NCBI RefSeq assembly: GCF_032854445.1
Contig: NC_088305.1
Span: 30,094,628 to 30,158,627, forward strand
Length of the DNA stretch: 64,000 nt
Direction: 5' to 3'
From: Liolophura sinensis
Taxonomy: Eukaryota > Mollusca > Polyplacophora > Chitonida > Chitonidae
Part shown: in pieces, positions 33,180-46,800 of the stretch
Position numbering within the stretch: position 1 is the stretch's first letter
How the letters are laid out: each line of letters opens with the position of its first letter
The notes under the pieces: generated by a model
Told to the model about the DNA's origin: nothing
Databases searched by the model: none
What the model saw: the letters and a program-made list of their open reading frames with translations, nothing else
Program-made: the position numbers and the translations under genes

Positions 33180-33194
33180 GGCGACTGGCTAAAA

Positions 33195-33444
33195 TTTATT
33201 TATTTATTTGACTGGTGTTTTACGCCTTACTCAAGAATACTTCACTTATACGACGGCGGCCAGCATTAGGGTGGGAGGAAACGGGGCAGAGCCCGTGGGA
33301 ACCCATGACCATCCACAGGTTGCTGACAGAACTTCCCACGTACGGTTGGAGAGGAAGCCAGCATGAGCTGGACTTGAACTCACAGCGACCGCATTGGTGA
33401 GAGGTTCCTGGGTCATTATGCTGGGGTAGCGCGCTAACCAACTG
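33195..33444 (-). mobile_element. Full-length family B tRNA-derived SINE with 15-bp target-site duplication
   Basis: On the minus strand the head CCCAGTTGGTTAGCGCGC carries an A box and GAGTTCAAGTCCAGC a B box. These are followed by the body (GGTTTCCTCCCACCCTAATG) and a tail CAAATAAATAAATAAA. A perfect direct repeat GGCGACTGGCTAAAA lies at 33180-33194 and 33445-33459. This is the reference copy for the truncated copies elsewhere in the window. Confidence 0.9.
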
Positions 33445-35834
33445 GGCGACTGGCTAAAAGAAATATAATATTGCAACATACAGAGTACAATACTACATAA
33501 AAGCGTGGCCGTGTAAGTTAAAGGTGAATATAGCAAGGTGCCTCTCTAGCGTGACAACAGAGTACGTGTACATGTACATCTATCCGCCAGGTGAAACGTT
33601 ATATGGCAAACTTCTCCGGTTTCTCAGTGGACATAATTACAGGGATCAATGGGTCTGAATTCATTCATCTATTGCACGTATTAATTCATTTAACATTTCT
33701 CAAAAAGTGCTATAAACAGTTTGATAAACAATCCTCTACCTGTGAACACCAAAACTGGAAAGGCAAAGATCGACCATTTTACAGAGGAAGCAAGCCATTT
33801 GATCGACAGACTCAGCTTGCCTGATAATAAATGAATTTAACATGTTCTTAGACAGCCTCTTACATGTATTAACATATATGTATTCTTATAGTTGGCAAAG
33901 TGGAGCTCCCAGCCAAAATTATTAATCATGGGGTCAAGATTCTGAATGTTTATCATAAATCGTAGATGACATAAAATAGAAAACATTAGAGTATATTAAA
34001 TTGTTACTTCTGCGAGACAATGCTCTCCATTATAGCTAAGGACGTATCGTACAAATACGTGTTTTCAGCATGTTTTATGACTGAAAATTGGTTTTGTGAT
34101 CATTGCCAAATTTACAGCTCACTTCAATAGTCAGCAGTCAGAAAATCTCATAAAACTTTTAAGCGGAGTAAAAAATCCGAAGGTGAAAAAAACACGCCAG
34201 CAATTTTAAGCCAAGAGTTTTTCGTTTCACTCTGCTGATAACTGGGCGTGAAATTGGCGTCCTTATCTTGGCTTTGGTAATTGCAGGGCAGTCGTTCGGT
34301 TTGAATATTATCACTTTTTAAGGAGTTATCTGGCACAGGCTTTAAGTGGATGACTGCGCCGTTGTGGCGCGAAATTAGCACCCCAGAGGTGAATTAACGA
34401 GTAAATTACCGCGCAGAATGGCGACTAACTAAACCAAGTTATCACTACGGAGGGGAAGAAACGCTCTTGACGTTAAATCGACTCTTGAAACCCAATTTTA
34501 ACTTATCTGATGCATCCTAAAACTAACTTGATGAAATATTGATGTAACCGGAAGAAAACCGCAATATATAATGCCCCTTGAAGGTAAATCTACTGATGTT
34601 ATGCAGCTGATTTCAGTAATACAGTGGCTTTTTAGGGGTGGAAAGTCACTGCAAGCGCTGATTGCATTCAGGGTTGTGGGTTATTTAGCCTCTATTGCAC
34701 CAAATTATTATTCAGTTTAAATTCTTTGACATAAAGATTAGAAGATGGTTCTATATGCTAGTTTTTACGAGACATGTAATTTCTTGACGATTATTTGGTG
34801 CAATTTATAAGAAACTTCTTCACCTCCATCATTCGCCGGAGTGTTAAGAGTTCGCTAGACCATATCACGAAGAAAACTGTGTAAAACACCAAAACAGTAT
34901 AATCTTTTTTCCATTTGTATATAAAAATGGAAGAAAAAGAGCCTTGTTAGCTTTTCGTATATTCTTCCATAAATGATCACTACTGCTGCCCTGTTTTACC
35001 CCTTTCATCTGTTTTGTACTTTTACGCCAAGTAGTACTGGAGTAAAACGTGGTTGGAGAGTTTCTCGATTGCATTGGTGCGAAAATAGATGAACAGATTG
35101 AAATAATGTACAATTTCAGGGAAATATCAAAGTGTGTTCAATAAGGAAGAAGGTATCGACGATTGCATGTTTCCCAAACGTGCCCTAGTTTCGGAGGCAA
35201 TTTCCATGAATTCATGACAGCTAATCCCTTTTGATACCATCCATATTCATAACCCGCCCAGAGAACGGCAAAACAACAGGGTGACGATTAACTAGTGTGC
35301 GAAGGATTCGAGTATTATCATATCGTATATAATCCAGCGCACTGTGTCTAACACATCAAGCCTTCATAAACAACCTTGGACAAGTCAAAATAAGAGTCAC
35401 GACAGAATTATCACCCTGGCTTAGCCAAGAAATTACCCCAGGGAAGGTCCGAGATCATAATACATGCACAGGCCTGGTAAGGGGTCGGGATACTAATCCG
35501 AAGCCGTTATTTATGCGAACAATGTGTGGCATGGGCAGGTTTGTGTTATTGATGACCCTCACAGGATTAGATACGACACTCTGACACATGTATGGTCAAA
35601 ATGGCGGTCAAGAGTGGCGCCGGTATCACTGACTGCAATTATCTGAACAGAAATACTAGGATACAGCCTTCATAATTTTTATGTTAGATGATGACAATAC
35701 AACATTTTGAGTAATTCTAGACAAGTGACGTCTAATATATTGAAATTACTATTAGTGTATATATTTTTTTTACCTAATTCTGCTTTAGCGAGCGAACTAA
35801 GGGGCGTGTAATTTCCTATCATTTAAACATTTGC

Positions 35835-35975
35835 ATGAAGAGTTAGAATAAAACCCTTCCTAAGGTAAGCGGACAACGAATCGGATTTCACCGGATAGGT
35901 GTGACCAAATACCAGTTATCACATTGTCGGGGCTGCCGTGGTTTTACTCTGCATGTTGTAGGAACGTATACTGAT
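35835..35975 (-). repeat. Dispersed repeat family D, reverse copy
   Basis: On the minus strand it runs CATGCAGAGTAAAACCACGG, CAGCCCCGACAATGTGATAA, CCGGTGAAATCCGATT and TTTTATTCTAACTC, in the same order as the copy at 3258-3400. This copy shows the family starting with a CAGAGTAAAACC phrase. Confidence 0.6.
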
Positions 35976-36794
35976 GACCGGTGATTCCGTGCTAATACAC
36001 AGAAGCATCTACTAAACGGGAATATAGGCTACCCAAAATTTGACTCGTTTGAAAGTGATATAAATTTGAAAGAACTGAAGGTGACCTTGTCTCGCGTGGG
36101 CGGGACTATTTTTCCTGGTAGAGGACAGACAGTCTACAGAGAGACATGATTTTCAGACCACGAGAAGATTGTGATACCCGAGTGATGGCCTAATGTCAAC
36201 TCTTTGTTTCTTATTAATTCCTGGATTGCTGTCAGAATGTCAACTGACAAACCTTCATGTCATTTCTGAGGAGACTAAGAATGATGTTAAGGAACTCATT
36301 CAAGTGACTGTCTTTATCGTTATTTTTATTGCATGGTTGCATTTTGTTTGAAATAGCCCAGGCTGTTGTTCTGAAATTTTAGCTGTTGGTACTTAAGGTT
36401 CAAATCATCGACCCTTAATAAGGGTGCTTTTGTTTACATATTATGCTATATTCTTGGTTTCATCGTATGATTGTCTGGTATCTTAGAAGATTAATCAACC
36501 TTTTCCGCCAAGAAATAATTCGAGTCCAAGATGTGTAGATTTCTGCACATTTCTACATTTGTCGGTGAGCAAACTGTATCATGGTAGTCTTCATACATTA
36601 GAAGAGAACACTGGCCAATACTTGGCTTGGAACCGAGTTGTCCAGGAAAAGGTATAACAAATGATTCTTTCAAGGAGACACTTAATTATGTTTAGTAACC
36701 CGTTACCCTTTGTTTTTTTTGTGACCAAAACTCCGTAAAGCCTCAGATAAACTCTTGTAGTTAGGCGTCTAAATATACATTGGCTGCCAACCAT

Positions 36795-36880
36795 AAAGGA
36801 CGTCCCGGAGCAATTATCGTAAGACCAATTCCCAAAACAACGTTCAACACAAAGCAACATAAAATTGACAATTTATATAA
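36795..36880 (-). repeat. Dispersed repeat family C, reverse copy
   Basis: On the minus strand GTTGAACGTTGTTTTGGGAA, then TTGGTCTTACGATAATTG, matches the start and core of family C with several substitutions. Confidence 0.55.
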
Positions 36881-38234
36881 AGTAAGAAAGCGCGTCTTTG
36901 TGCAAGGCGAAGCAGTCAACAATTTTAATTACTGACTTCAAGCATTTAAGCAAACAAATGAACAATATTCAAATCGTGTATACCATGTTAGTTCGTGTTT
37001 TGGGGTGTATTGAGGGCTACAGATGATTTTAAATGATACAGCTCTGTTGCACTATATTCAATGACAACAGAGCATTGTGGAGGAAAGACGTGATGCCAAA
37101 TTGGTACAAGTCTACGGGCTGAATTGAATCTAAGGCACATTTATGGGGCTCTGTGGTCAATATTTGAGAAGCGCAAGGTAAATATTTTACAAAGAGGTCT
37201 TGGAGTTCTACACTTTTATGTGCATTGAGTTTTTGGATAGGAATATTGACCGTGTTATCGAAATCATGATTAGGTACACCATCAAGCGAATCTGCTGTAA
37301 TCCAAGCTACCTTCGTGACGACAAATCCAAGTATAAGTGGTCGTATGGAGTGAAAATTGGGAATGAAAACACTTAGGTCGATATCTTATCAGAGAAAGGT
37401 CGATTGAGTTGGTTGTATCATTAGAAAAACGCTGACGAACAATTTATAGGAATAGCGTGTCGAGCAGTCATGCAGAACCCGTGTGAGCTAAGCGAATAGG
37501 CTACATAATTCAACTGAGTTGTCGTAACGCAAACAAGACACAGACGCCCGCAATGTAGGCCATCCTCTCAAAATCTCTGACTAAAAGGACGCCCCTCTTG
37601 TGAAAGCTTTTATACGGTACCGAGACAGATAAATGAGTTTTGGTCTCGAGCTGAGAGGGAACCGTTGGCTGATCGTTAACTACTCTAGGAAGTGTTCTGG
37701 ACGTGGTAAATGGCGGAATTCCAGTCGGAGTCGTAAGCATCGCTGAGTGCACAATGAGGCTACAATTTACTAACTATATTACAGGGTAATGCTCACGTAA
37801 TCGCTGTGTTATTTTCGACAGTTTCAGTTTGACGCCATTTCCAGGAATTGCTCTTACTCTGCATGGGGTTGAATAGACTGCATTTATTATCCCATTGTCC
37901 TATTGTAACGATAACTGGATGCGTGGGTGCACTGTTTCAGTGTGGGTTCTATTGTAATGATAGTTGGTGCACTGTTAAAAGCAAATCAATGTCATAAAAT
38001 ATTACTTTGGTGCTGAAAGACATATTTTTCAACCCACCTTTAAAAGATCAATAAAACTGTCTAAATAAGGTAAGATGAAAATGAATTTGATGGGTTTGGG
38101 ACATCGGCCTATCCACTTATATAATATATAATGCTATTAAAGACAGTAACAGAAACATAGATGATGTGTTATTTTACTGTGACTAACACTACCCGCTCAC
38201 AACGAAAACATTTTCAGAATGAAGACGTGATCAT

Positions 38235-38440
38235 CTTTTCGGGAGCTGTTGGCCTCTGGGGTCGCAGGCTCAAATCTAGCGCCATCTCGTTCCAGTTGCA
38301 TTTTAAGTCTAGGTGTTCTCCACGTGTCTGGGGGAAGTGCAATGATTTCCCAGGGCTCTGTTGGTTTCTTCCATCTCAAAATGTGATCGACTATTTAAGT
38401 GATAAATTCGTTGTACAATGAAATAAATAAATAAATATTT
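38235..38440 (+). repeat. tRNA-derived SINE-like segment with AAATA tail
   Basis: A B-box-like GCAGGCTCAAATCTAG follows TTGGCCTCTGGGGTC. The segment continues through GGTTTCTTCCATCTCA and ends in GAAATAAATAAATAAATA. The layout is that of a family B relative, but the central body is different. Confidence 0.45.
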
Positions 38441-41137
38441 TTCTTTTTTTTTGGCATGGTATGCTAATATTTGGCATAGTCTTGAGAGCGTTCTTAAATA
38501 TTGGCGTCTTCCAAACTCTATTACGAATGATGCACTCCACGAAATGATAGGGAGTAAGGGTGGGGGGTGGGGGTGGGGTTAAATGTAATAGTAAAGTATA
38601 CGGTAAAAAGAAGTTCCTCACACTTGCCTGCAGACGGATTAGTAGGAAAAGATAAAGCGAAAACTTCTGAGTTGATTTGCATTCGTTATCTGTGCATATA
38701 TACAGGTTGATATCAGCTACTTTCAGTCATACGAACATCATCTGATTTCTGAGTGCCTCCGCCCACTTTTCCCTGCCAATAAGCCTAATTATGCAGCAAC
38801 AAAGACTTCCGCTCAAAACAAATCTTTATTTTTCTCGGAAAACCCAAAGCTTCAGTACTTACTATTCTTTTTGGAACATATATTGGACAAAGGCTCAGTC
38901 TTCTAAAGAGAACAGCAGAAATCATTTACCTGCTTGCAACTTACAGTATTCCTCTTGGAGGTTTTCAGCCTTTGTCATTTGTGCGTCACATAAGACGAAC
39001 CAAAAAGACGGCAGGCATATCGTGTTGCGATGATGTTATTTACAGCCCTTGTTCAATTATTTTTGCCCTCATTTATCATAGTTGTTTCCGCCTAACTCAG
39101 CTTTATTCCGGTCCACTACAGATCCATTTTACGCCTACAATTGTCAGTAAACTGAAACCGTAGAACAACGCGCGTAACTCTCAAGTGGTTGCCAAGGCAA
39201 CAGAAAAATGTCCAACATGAAAGAACTTAGGAAGATCAAAGCTTAGAGGATTATGGGTAATGGACCGGAAGACGTCGATACAGGCTCTAGGTAATTGAAG
39301 CCAACAATAACTATGTAACAATGCAATCCCGACGGGATTTAGCCTCTTGTGCAACAACGGCTTCTCTGATACTGCGGGAAAACTGCGTGGTATTAGTATA
39401 ATATCAAAGACGTATGGAATAACATTAGCTTCTTCATCAGGGAGATGATGGCGACATCAAAGGCTGTCCGAGTCATAATGGGCCTTCATTTGGCATAGGA
39501 AATGGATCGTAATGGAAAAAGTTCCGTAGATAAGAATAACACGTAGGTGTTTTCCGCTTGGAGATTATCGGAGTTACAGGATGAGGCTGCTTATGGTCAT
39601 ATCTGTCGGAAACTTATCGAAGTTTCTGCTGTCTGTTTTCTTTTTCTCCGGCTCGGTGAATGTCTCGATGACCCAAAGTCCTTAAGTTCGAATAAAAAAC
39701 GAATACGATAAAGGAGAGTAAATGACCAACGGAAGTATTGAAATGGATAGAAGGATAAAAATCCAAAGTTAAAGCTCACGAACCAATACCGTCAACTAAG
39801 AAATAAAAATGAAAAGAACGCGAACAATATCAACAAAGACCTGTTTTTTTTCTCTTTGTACCTCAACAATCCATATTTCCATGCACAAATAAAAAGTAAC
39901 TCGATGGATCTCATTGATCCAAGTGACAAGGCCCTTTTAAGCCGTCTCTACAATAGGCGAATAATGAAGCTTTTGAAGGCACAAAGGAAAAAGAACAAAA
40001 ATAGTGAAAGAATCAAAATCATAGAATTTGTATATTAATATCCTTTCAAAAATAAACTTTTGCAAACATGACGGAAATGTTAATCTTTCCAAGTGCGTAA
40101 GCGACTCAAAATAAGTAAGATTTTACTGAAATGTGCAGAGGCTTGTTTTCATTTATTTTATTTATGTTTACTGTTGTTTGATAGTAGGCCACGACCTTTT
40201 CACTTATACAATGGCGGTAAGTCACCGACTGTTGTCAACTTACTGACAAATTTTCCATCCTTTTGTGTACACACATATGTACTTCATATTGGCGGAGACG
40301 AGCGAGTCAACGAACGCTTGACTGCGCAAACTGACACACGTAAGAGGATGGCCAACCGATTTTTGTCACCAAGGTTACAGGATCTGTGACAGCTACAAAT
40401 TCCATGCCAAAGTCTATGTTTGAACCCGCAGCTCGTGTGTTGTAGCGAGAAAAAGGCGAACGCCTAAACCTGTCGGTCACGGCTCTCTCGACCCGGTGAC
40501 AGTGTTTTCTTTGAGTACCAGGCTTGAAAGCGATGTTAAAATGATGTTAAACCACAAATTAAAAACAACTCACGGAGACATTGTAAAACATCTGCCACCA
40601 ATTCGTGGATATCAGCTGTTTCTTTAGATATATTTTCAAGTGATTAATGTTTCGAGATATAACAGGAATTGGATGTATTGTCGTGAACTGTAAGTGGAAA
40701 TAAAACATACTGAAAATGAAAAAGGCCTTCCTAACTAGATCTCATTTGCCTACTGAACAAATCTTCAAGAATTGGAAATGATCAAAGTTAAAGTGTTGGT
40801 ACATTGTTATTCCTACTCAGCGGTTTTTCGCTTTAAAAAAAAAGAAAAACAACAACTGCTACTTGAATATAAGATAAGGTTTTTGGGGGAAGCCGCACCC
40901 CATGTATAAAAAAATTGTGTATGGAGTGTAAGACTGTTTAAAAAATCATAACAATCTTTTGATTGTCTCGGAAGATATCAATAAAGCCTTCGACCACTGA
41001 TGTTGTGTTTTGAAATCCAGCCTTCACTCGTTTTCTACGGCTCTAAGTCCGGAGTTCTGGCAGGTACCTAGGGATGTAACTTAAAACGATAATTATTCCC
41101 TCCCACCGTGTTACCCTCCACCCTTATAGTTAGCCGT

Positions 41138-41188
41138 CGGTGAAATATACCTGCGAAAGGTGTAAAAACGCCAATCAAATCAATAAAA
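41138..41188 (+). repeat. Family B-like SINE tail fragment
   Basis: GGTGAAATATACCTGCGAAA, then GTGTAAAAACGCCAATCAAA, resembles the 3' end of family B read in sense on the plus strand, with a CAATAAAATC tail. Confidence 0.4.
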
Positions 41189-42058
41189 TCAAGTCGTGAT
41201 TACATTCAAAAAGCTCGCCAGATGCAAATAAATTCTGCTCCATTCCGCAACCATCAAATAAGGCTACAGTTGTATAAATCCGAAATCAATGCACAAATTG
41301 CGGCAGGAGTTTAAGCTGATTCCGACTGCCGTGAAGCCAATAAAAGCTGGTTGAGTTGGACCTTGGAGTGAAAAGCGGTGGCTGTTTGTTGACGTCCATT
41401 GATTTGTGATCGTGATTTTCTCCTGTGTTTTTGTGGCCATGCACGGCCCCTATTAACCCTTTCACTGACCCACCCACGCCCCCTCATTGGGTCGTCAATT
41501 CACAAATAAATGCAGTGACATGTTTTCATCACAGAATCGATCTCCAAATATCGGTATTTATCCGATCTCCTCAGACTAAATGGCACGTGTATGATTTTGT
41601 GGCAGAAAATACGAAGAGCTTTTCACGTAAAAAGGTCTTCGGAAGCAATTTTGCCCAAGCATTTAATACTCTATTCTTCGGGAAGTGTCTGCTCGGAAGC
41701 CTATTCGAACAAAATGCCCCTGCATTTAAAGGGCGGACTTCCAAGAAATATACCAAGGACGATTTTGCGTGTTTCTCATTTTGAAAACTGCAAAGAACAA
41801 CGGACAGTCCAGTATATTGAACGAGTACGTCTGCTACAAGTGAATTCTTCAGGCGACAATGAACCTCAAATATTAAAATAAGTTTCATCACCGGTTTTAA
41901 TCATCATTTGTTAAGCTTTACACAGTGTTATGCTCCTCTTTTCTTCATTATTATTTATGTACGTATGTAATTGTAAGATCATTGACCAAGTATTATACAA
42001 AATTTATAAAAATTTATAAAAATAAGAGGAATTAATCATTACTACAGTTACTATTATT

Positions 42059-42186
42059 ATTGAGGGATTTTATTTTAGGCAGTACTCAAGAATATTTCAC
42101 TTATTCGACGGTGGCCAGCATTATGGTGGCAGGAAACCTGGCAGAGGCCGGGGAAAACCCACGACCATTCACAGGTTGCTGGAAGA
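42059..42186 (-). mobile_element. Family B SINE, 5'-truncated
   Basis: GGCAGTACTCAAGAATATTT leads into CGACGGTGGCCAGCATTATG and GGGGAAAACCCACGACC. The tRNA-like head is missing. The 69-codon frame across it is fortuitous. Confidence 0.7.
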
Positions 42187-42189
42187 CAT

Positions 42190-43799
42190 TCCAACATACT
42201 ACTGAAGGAACTTGTAGTAGCAGAGGTACGGGTCTAAATATTGATATTGGTAAAATTGAAATTCAGTAATGCACACACAGTCTTTTAAGGGAAATGAAGC
42301 TTATGCCATTATTATCTGTCACCAGATTTTGTTAGATACAGAAAACTTCGTGATCAAAATGTGCGCGAAGCGAAGAGGGTTAATCACTTAAGCTGATAAA
42401 AACGCTGAGGACGGCGACTCTGTTCTTGACCACTGGTCAGTCTGTAAATAAACCAGCTGGACAGATACCGGCCTGATAGATCTACCGCCCAGCCCTCAGA
42501 GTCGGTTCTTCACTTAGTAGTCAGTGTCATCTATCGACCCCGAACTGACGGATCAATGCCACTGTAGGGCGTATATCATCAAAGCCAATTGATTACCTTT
42601 CAAGGCAGAGTTGTATGGACGCTAAATAGGTCTCTGGTGTATAAATAGACATGCACAGATGGTAAGTGAAGACATGTTTTAACGTCCAGTTCGCTTAAAT
42701 AAATTGTAAAACTCTACAGTCGACAGTGGTGGCGTCGATATCGACCGGCCTGTAGGCATGGATATCACGTGCGATAGATTTCCGGTCTATAATTCACCTC
42801 GGGTCAAGTTAAAAATCCTGCCACTTATACAGCGGCTGAGCAGGTCACTGTCCCTTTAATTAGTGTTTGCTGAGCACATTTTTTTGAGGAAATCTAGGTC
42901 ACCTGACTGAAAATTAGGTCGCCTATGTATAGATTTGTCTTCATCGTGTAACAATAATTTTCTTAAAAGAAATTTAAAATTTAAATTGGAATTTCATTAA
43001 ATGGAATTGGAATTTCAGCATGTATCACTACAGAAAACTACCACACACAGCTTCAGGTTACTTGATGATTAAACTAATACAGTTCTTGTTTTTGCCCTAA
43101 TGAAGTAATATATCCAGGTGTTGAATAATGAAGCATGAATAATGCAATTTACTCGCGCCAACAGTGACAAAGGTACTTCATCTCCAGTGAAACTGGATTT
43201 GCTCAAGGGATCCAACGAGATATCTTTTCAAGCCATTTGCGTTTTTGCTAGAGTATAGATAAATTGCGCATTTCCAATAAATTTATCAACTCGATTTGCA
43301 AGTGTTGCTTACACGTTTCTGATTTATTTATTTATTTATTTATTTATTATTGCTTAAAGCCATAGTTTTAACTGAAACGATGCATTGCGGTCAGTTTTGT
43401 GAGTGGGGGAAACCCCAGCTCCCGTTGTAAGCCAACAAGCCTTGGCAAGTTACTGACGCATTGTTAACATATGGCCCACAGATACGGACGCCAGTGGTTT
43501 TCAACTGACGTAAACAGCGCAAACGGTCACATGGGCGTCTACGACTGTTTACTATCGCCCACAAGGCCCCACAAGCAGTGAAAGAGGGGGAATTACATGT
43601 GACTGGCTGGCAACAAATTGTGGACTGACATGGTGCATCTTCTGCGAGCTGGTAGCGTTGTTCACGCATCTGTAACATTTGCGCCCAGAAAATTCCTTGT
43701 GTTTTCCGGGATAATTAGGGGTTAATGGTAGCTTTGCTTTACATGAATCTGTCCGAATTTCTTGCTTGATATACTTTACCAATTCTTTGGTGGTTTGTC
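42190..43799. other. Intergenic DNA, nothing recognised
   Basis: It holds a TTTA microsatellite at 43321-43347. A diverged SINE-like stretch around 43430-43700 shares a GCAAGTTACTGAC phrase with 45190-45210. No coding feature is supported. Confidence 0.45.
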
Positions 43800-43880
43800 T
43801 TGAGCGTTGCTTTGGACATTCGTCTTGCGGTTATCGGCCCTGGATGATGGACGATTGATATACGAAAATTTGATACAATG
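43800..43880 (+). repeat. Dispersed repeat family C, diverged copy
   Basis: GAGCGTTGCTTTGGACATTC, then TCTTGCGGTTATCGGCCCTG, aligns with the family C core by eye. Confidence 0.4.
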
Positions 43881-46800
43881 TTTAAATCAGAAATGTATAT
43901 GTGGCGTTATGTTTTTTTTTCCGGAACCTGACAAACCTCATGAGTTAATTAAAAAGCAAAACTACACAGAGCTGGACACGAAGTGGCGACTACATTATTT
44001 AGGAGATGTCGGCTTGGTGACAAAAAATGTTTAGTATCATGGAAATGAATTGCACTGTTTGTCTCTAAATACAACTACATTTGAATGCAATCCTCGTATT
44101 TACCTATCATTAATGAATTACTTCAGGAATTCCTAACTGAATGAAAAATGGAACAATTGTTCGGATGAATAAGAAAATAAAACTGACTATTAAAATCCAC
44201 TGATCCTTTCTGTTAATCGCCAATCAATTATACAATCCATTAAAAAATAAAATTAAAGTGATCAACTTATATCGATCCGTGTCAGTCGTCATAACTATCC
44301 ACTTTCCGGTAGAAATTGCTTTATATCTGTCCACGTCTAAATATAGCTAGCTTCTTTCAGCACATATGTACAGCCGTCTAACATGCCTTCGAGCCTGTAT
44401 GGGTTAACATTATTGCAATATTCAGATATTCGTCAGAGCAAATAATTCTGCCTGTCTTTTGTATAATTAAGCATTCATTAGGCAACGTCCAGACAAATTG
44501 GTTTCCAGGCTGGTGTTTGTTTTTGTGGCTGACATGCATTTCTCATTTGTCTTGGAAATGAACGATGTTGCCATGTGAATAATCAAGGGAGTCGGAATTC
44601 AAGAAAACAACAGCTCAGTGTTTCTCTCAAGCTGGTTATACGTTGGGTATTTTTACACTCAAAGGCTATTCCTTTGTTGTTAAATGATTTATGTGCGGCA
44701 TTATGTTTTTTTGTTTATTGCAAATTTATCTTTCCACAAATTACATCCCTTTAGGGATAGTATTGCGCACGTGCGAGATACTGATGGCGACTTCCGCTAA
44801 AACGTAAATAGTCCGGTGAGTGTAGTGTAGCCTATACCTAAACAGACGATAGCATAATTAAATAATGTAGCATGATACACATACACTGATACTCCTCACA
44901 GACTGAGAAAGACGCATTATTAACGCTTCACCATTACGACATATCGGTAGTTTTATTTTGTCACTTTCAGTTATTCCAAAACCCTAAAAAGTAAACAGTG
45001 AGTCTTCTTAGGTAATTGGAGCGCCTATGCTTTTGCATGTTTGTAGTTTGTTTACATTTATTTCATCCAACAATTCTCGTGCGAGATCCGTAGAAATTAG
45101 TTATTTATAATTTTATTTGATTTTTATTTATATTTGAAGTCCATGCGCAAGAATTTTTCACTTTATACGGGTTAAACTGCTGACCTTTTGCAAGTTACTG
45201 ACAAACTTTCAAACGAGTTACATATAGGTTAAGAGAGGAAGAATATGTGGTGTCCAATGAAAGGTACATTGCCCAAACGACCACAAGAGCATCGCCGACG
45301 GCTTATTTGTCATTAAAGCCGGAATCTACAATTTATCTTGTCAAAGGCCTGGTTTGAACCGCGTGTTTCGTGTGGAAATCACATTTAAGCACCAACCCAC
45401 AGTTCGTGGAAAGGTCTATTGGTTAAAAGCGTGCGTATATACAAATGTTGGGTGATACTTCAAGATGAGCACGCAGAAGTTTGCATAAGAGAGAAAATCA
45501 TTCTCTTAATAAAAACTTATATGTAATATTTCACGCTTTTTCTCTGAAAGTTGACCTTTCATCTATTCAGCTGTTTTCTTCAAATGCATGTAATGGCTTG
45601 ACTGCACTACAGAGGCTAAAAGGGAGTAGGGTCGTGACCAAGTGGTTACAACGCTTGTCTTTCATTCACTAGGACACTTGATGTGCGGGTTCAAATCCGA
45701 TCCTAATTGGACAGAGAATAGGTAGAGAACAGAAACTATTACTCTGATACTGCTCGTCGAGGAGCTTTGTGCCAAAGGAAAAGTCCCTGTCGCATATGTT
45801 ACAGTAAATAGTGTCATCATGACGTCTTAGCTTAGTGTTTTTTCAACAGTGTTCATGGCTAGAGAGAAAGTCACTCAAAATCTGTTGTCCAAGAATACTA
45901 AAAATTATACCACCCATTTATATCTTTGGTTGGTGTTCAACGCCGTACTCAAGAAATGTTAATCGGGCTATACGTTTAGGCTTATGGGGGCAGAAAACCG
46001 CAGTGTACTCCATACTCAATCGCCCTTCGTTAGGTAACCAACAAATTAATATGCTGAGTAAAATCCTAAGACGAACTAGAATGAAATTTGTTCCAACCTG
46101 TGAGCTCATTGATAACGAAAAGAACGCTTTCCGGGAATTAGGCCATGATGGGAAACAGCAGTAACATCACCAGGAGAGACGCCGTAAAATAGGCCTACAT
46201 GCAGAAGTAGGAAGAAGAGAATAAATGAGTTGAAATGTTTGAATTCTAAAATGGCCATGAAAGGGAAATAATATAGGTTATGAGCCATTTTCGTACTAAA
46301 CTCGAATGTTTCATATTTTATTTATTTGTTTCGGGCCTAATGAGGGACGGTAAGGGGTCCAACAAATTTCCGGACTCTACCACAAAGTTGGCCAAACGCA
46401 TTTAGATGGGACGTGGGACGCTTAGATCCATGTCAGAAAATACCTTCACTCTCCAGTGTTAGACTGGAATAATCTGGTAAATACGTCACGGCGTTAACTC
46501 CGCCGGAAGTGGGACATATTGCACATAGGAAGATCGACAAACTATCTTGTGGATAACCAGATATTTTCTAAATGTTAAAATGTGCTTTCTTGCGATTCTA
46601 TTATCATTTCAGTATACACACATAGTATTCTCCTCTCTGGAAGATGTTTAAGACCTAGACGTAACAAATGATGTAGCAGTGTTTCAATCTCTATTAACCA
46701 AAACGGAAATTTCCCAGTTTTTTAAAAATAAATTGGACCTTCTACCAAGCATCAATAGTAAGGCCATCCCTCTGAACAGTGCTCGCTACACGTCATTGCC

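Larger units (their letters stand above)
33460..42058. other. Long intergenic stretch without a recognisable gene
   Basis: It contains only scattered repeat fragments: family D at 35835-35975, family C at 36795-36880, a SINE-like segment at 38235-38440 and a family B tail at 41138-41188. Open frames up to about 119 codons (41425-41784) have no motifs, splice context or overlap with known domains. No RNA gene was recognised. Confidence 0.5.

Noticed and set aside
41425-41784. 119-codon plus-strand frame, longest in the 33-47 kb gap
   Set aside because: No domain, no splice signals and an overlapping equal-length frame on the other strand. Length is unremarkable for this composition.
45625-45720. 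Functional tRNA gene
   Set aside because: The B box is perfect, but acceptor and anticodon stems do not fold convincingly. It is kept only as a SINE head.
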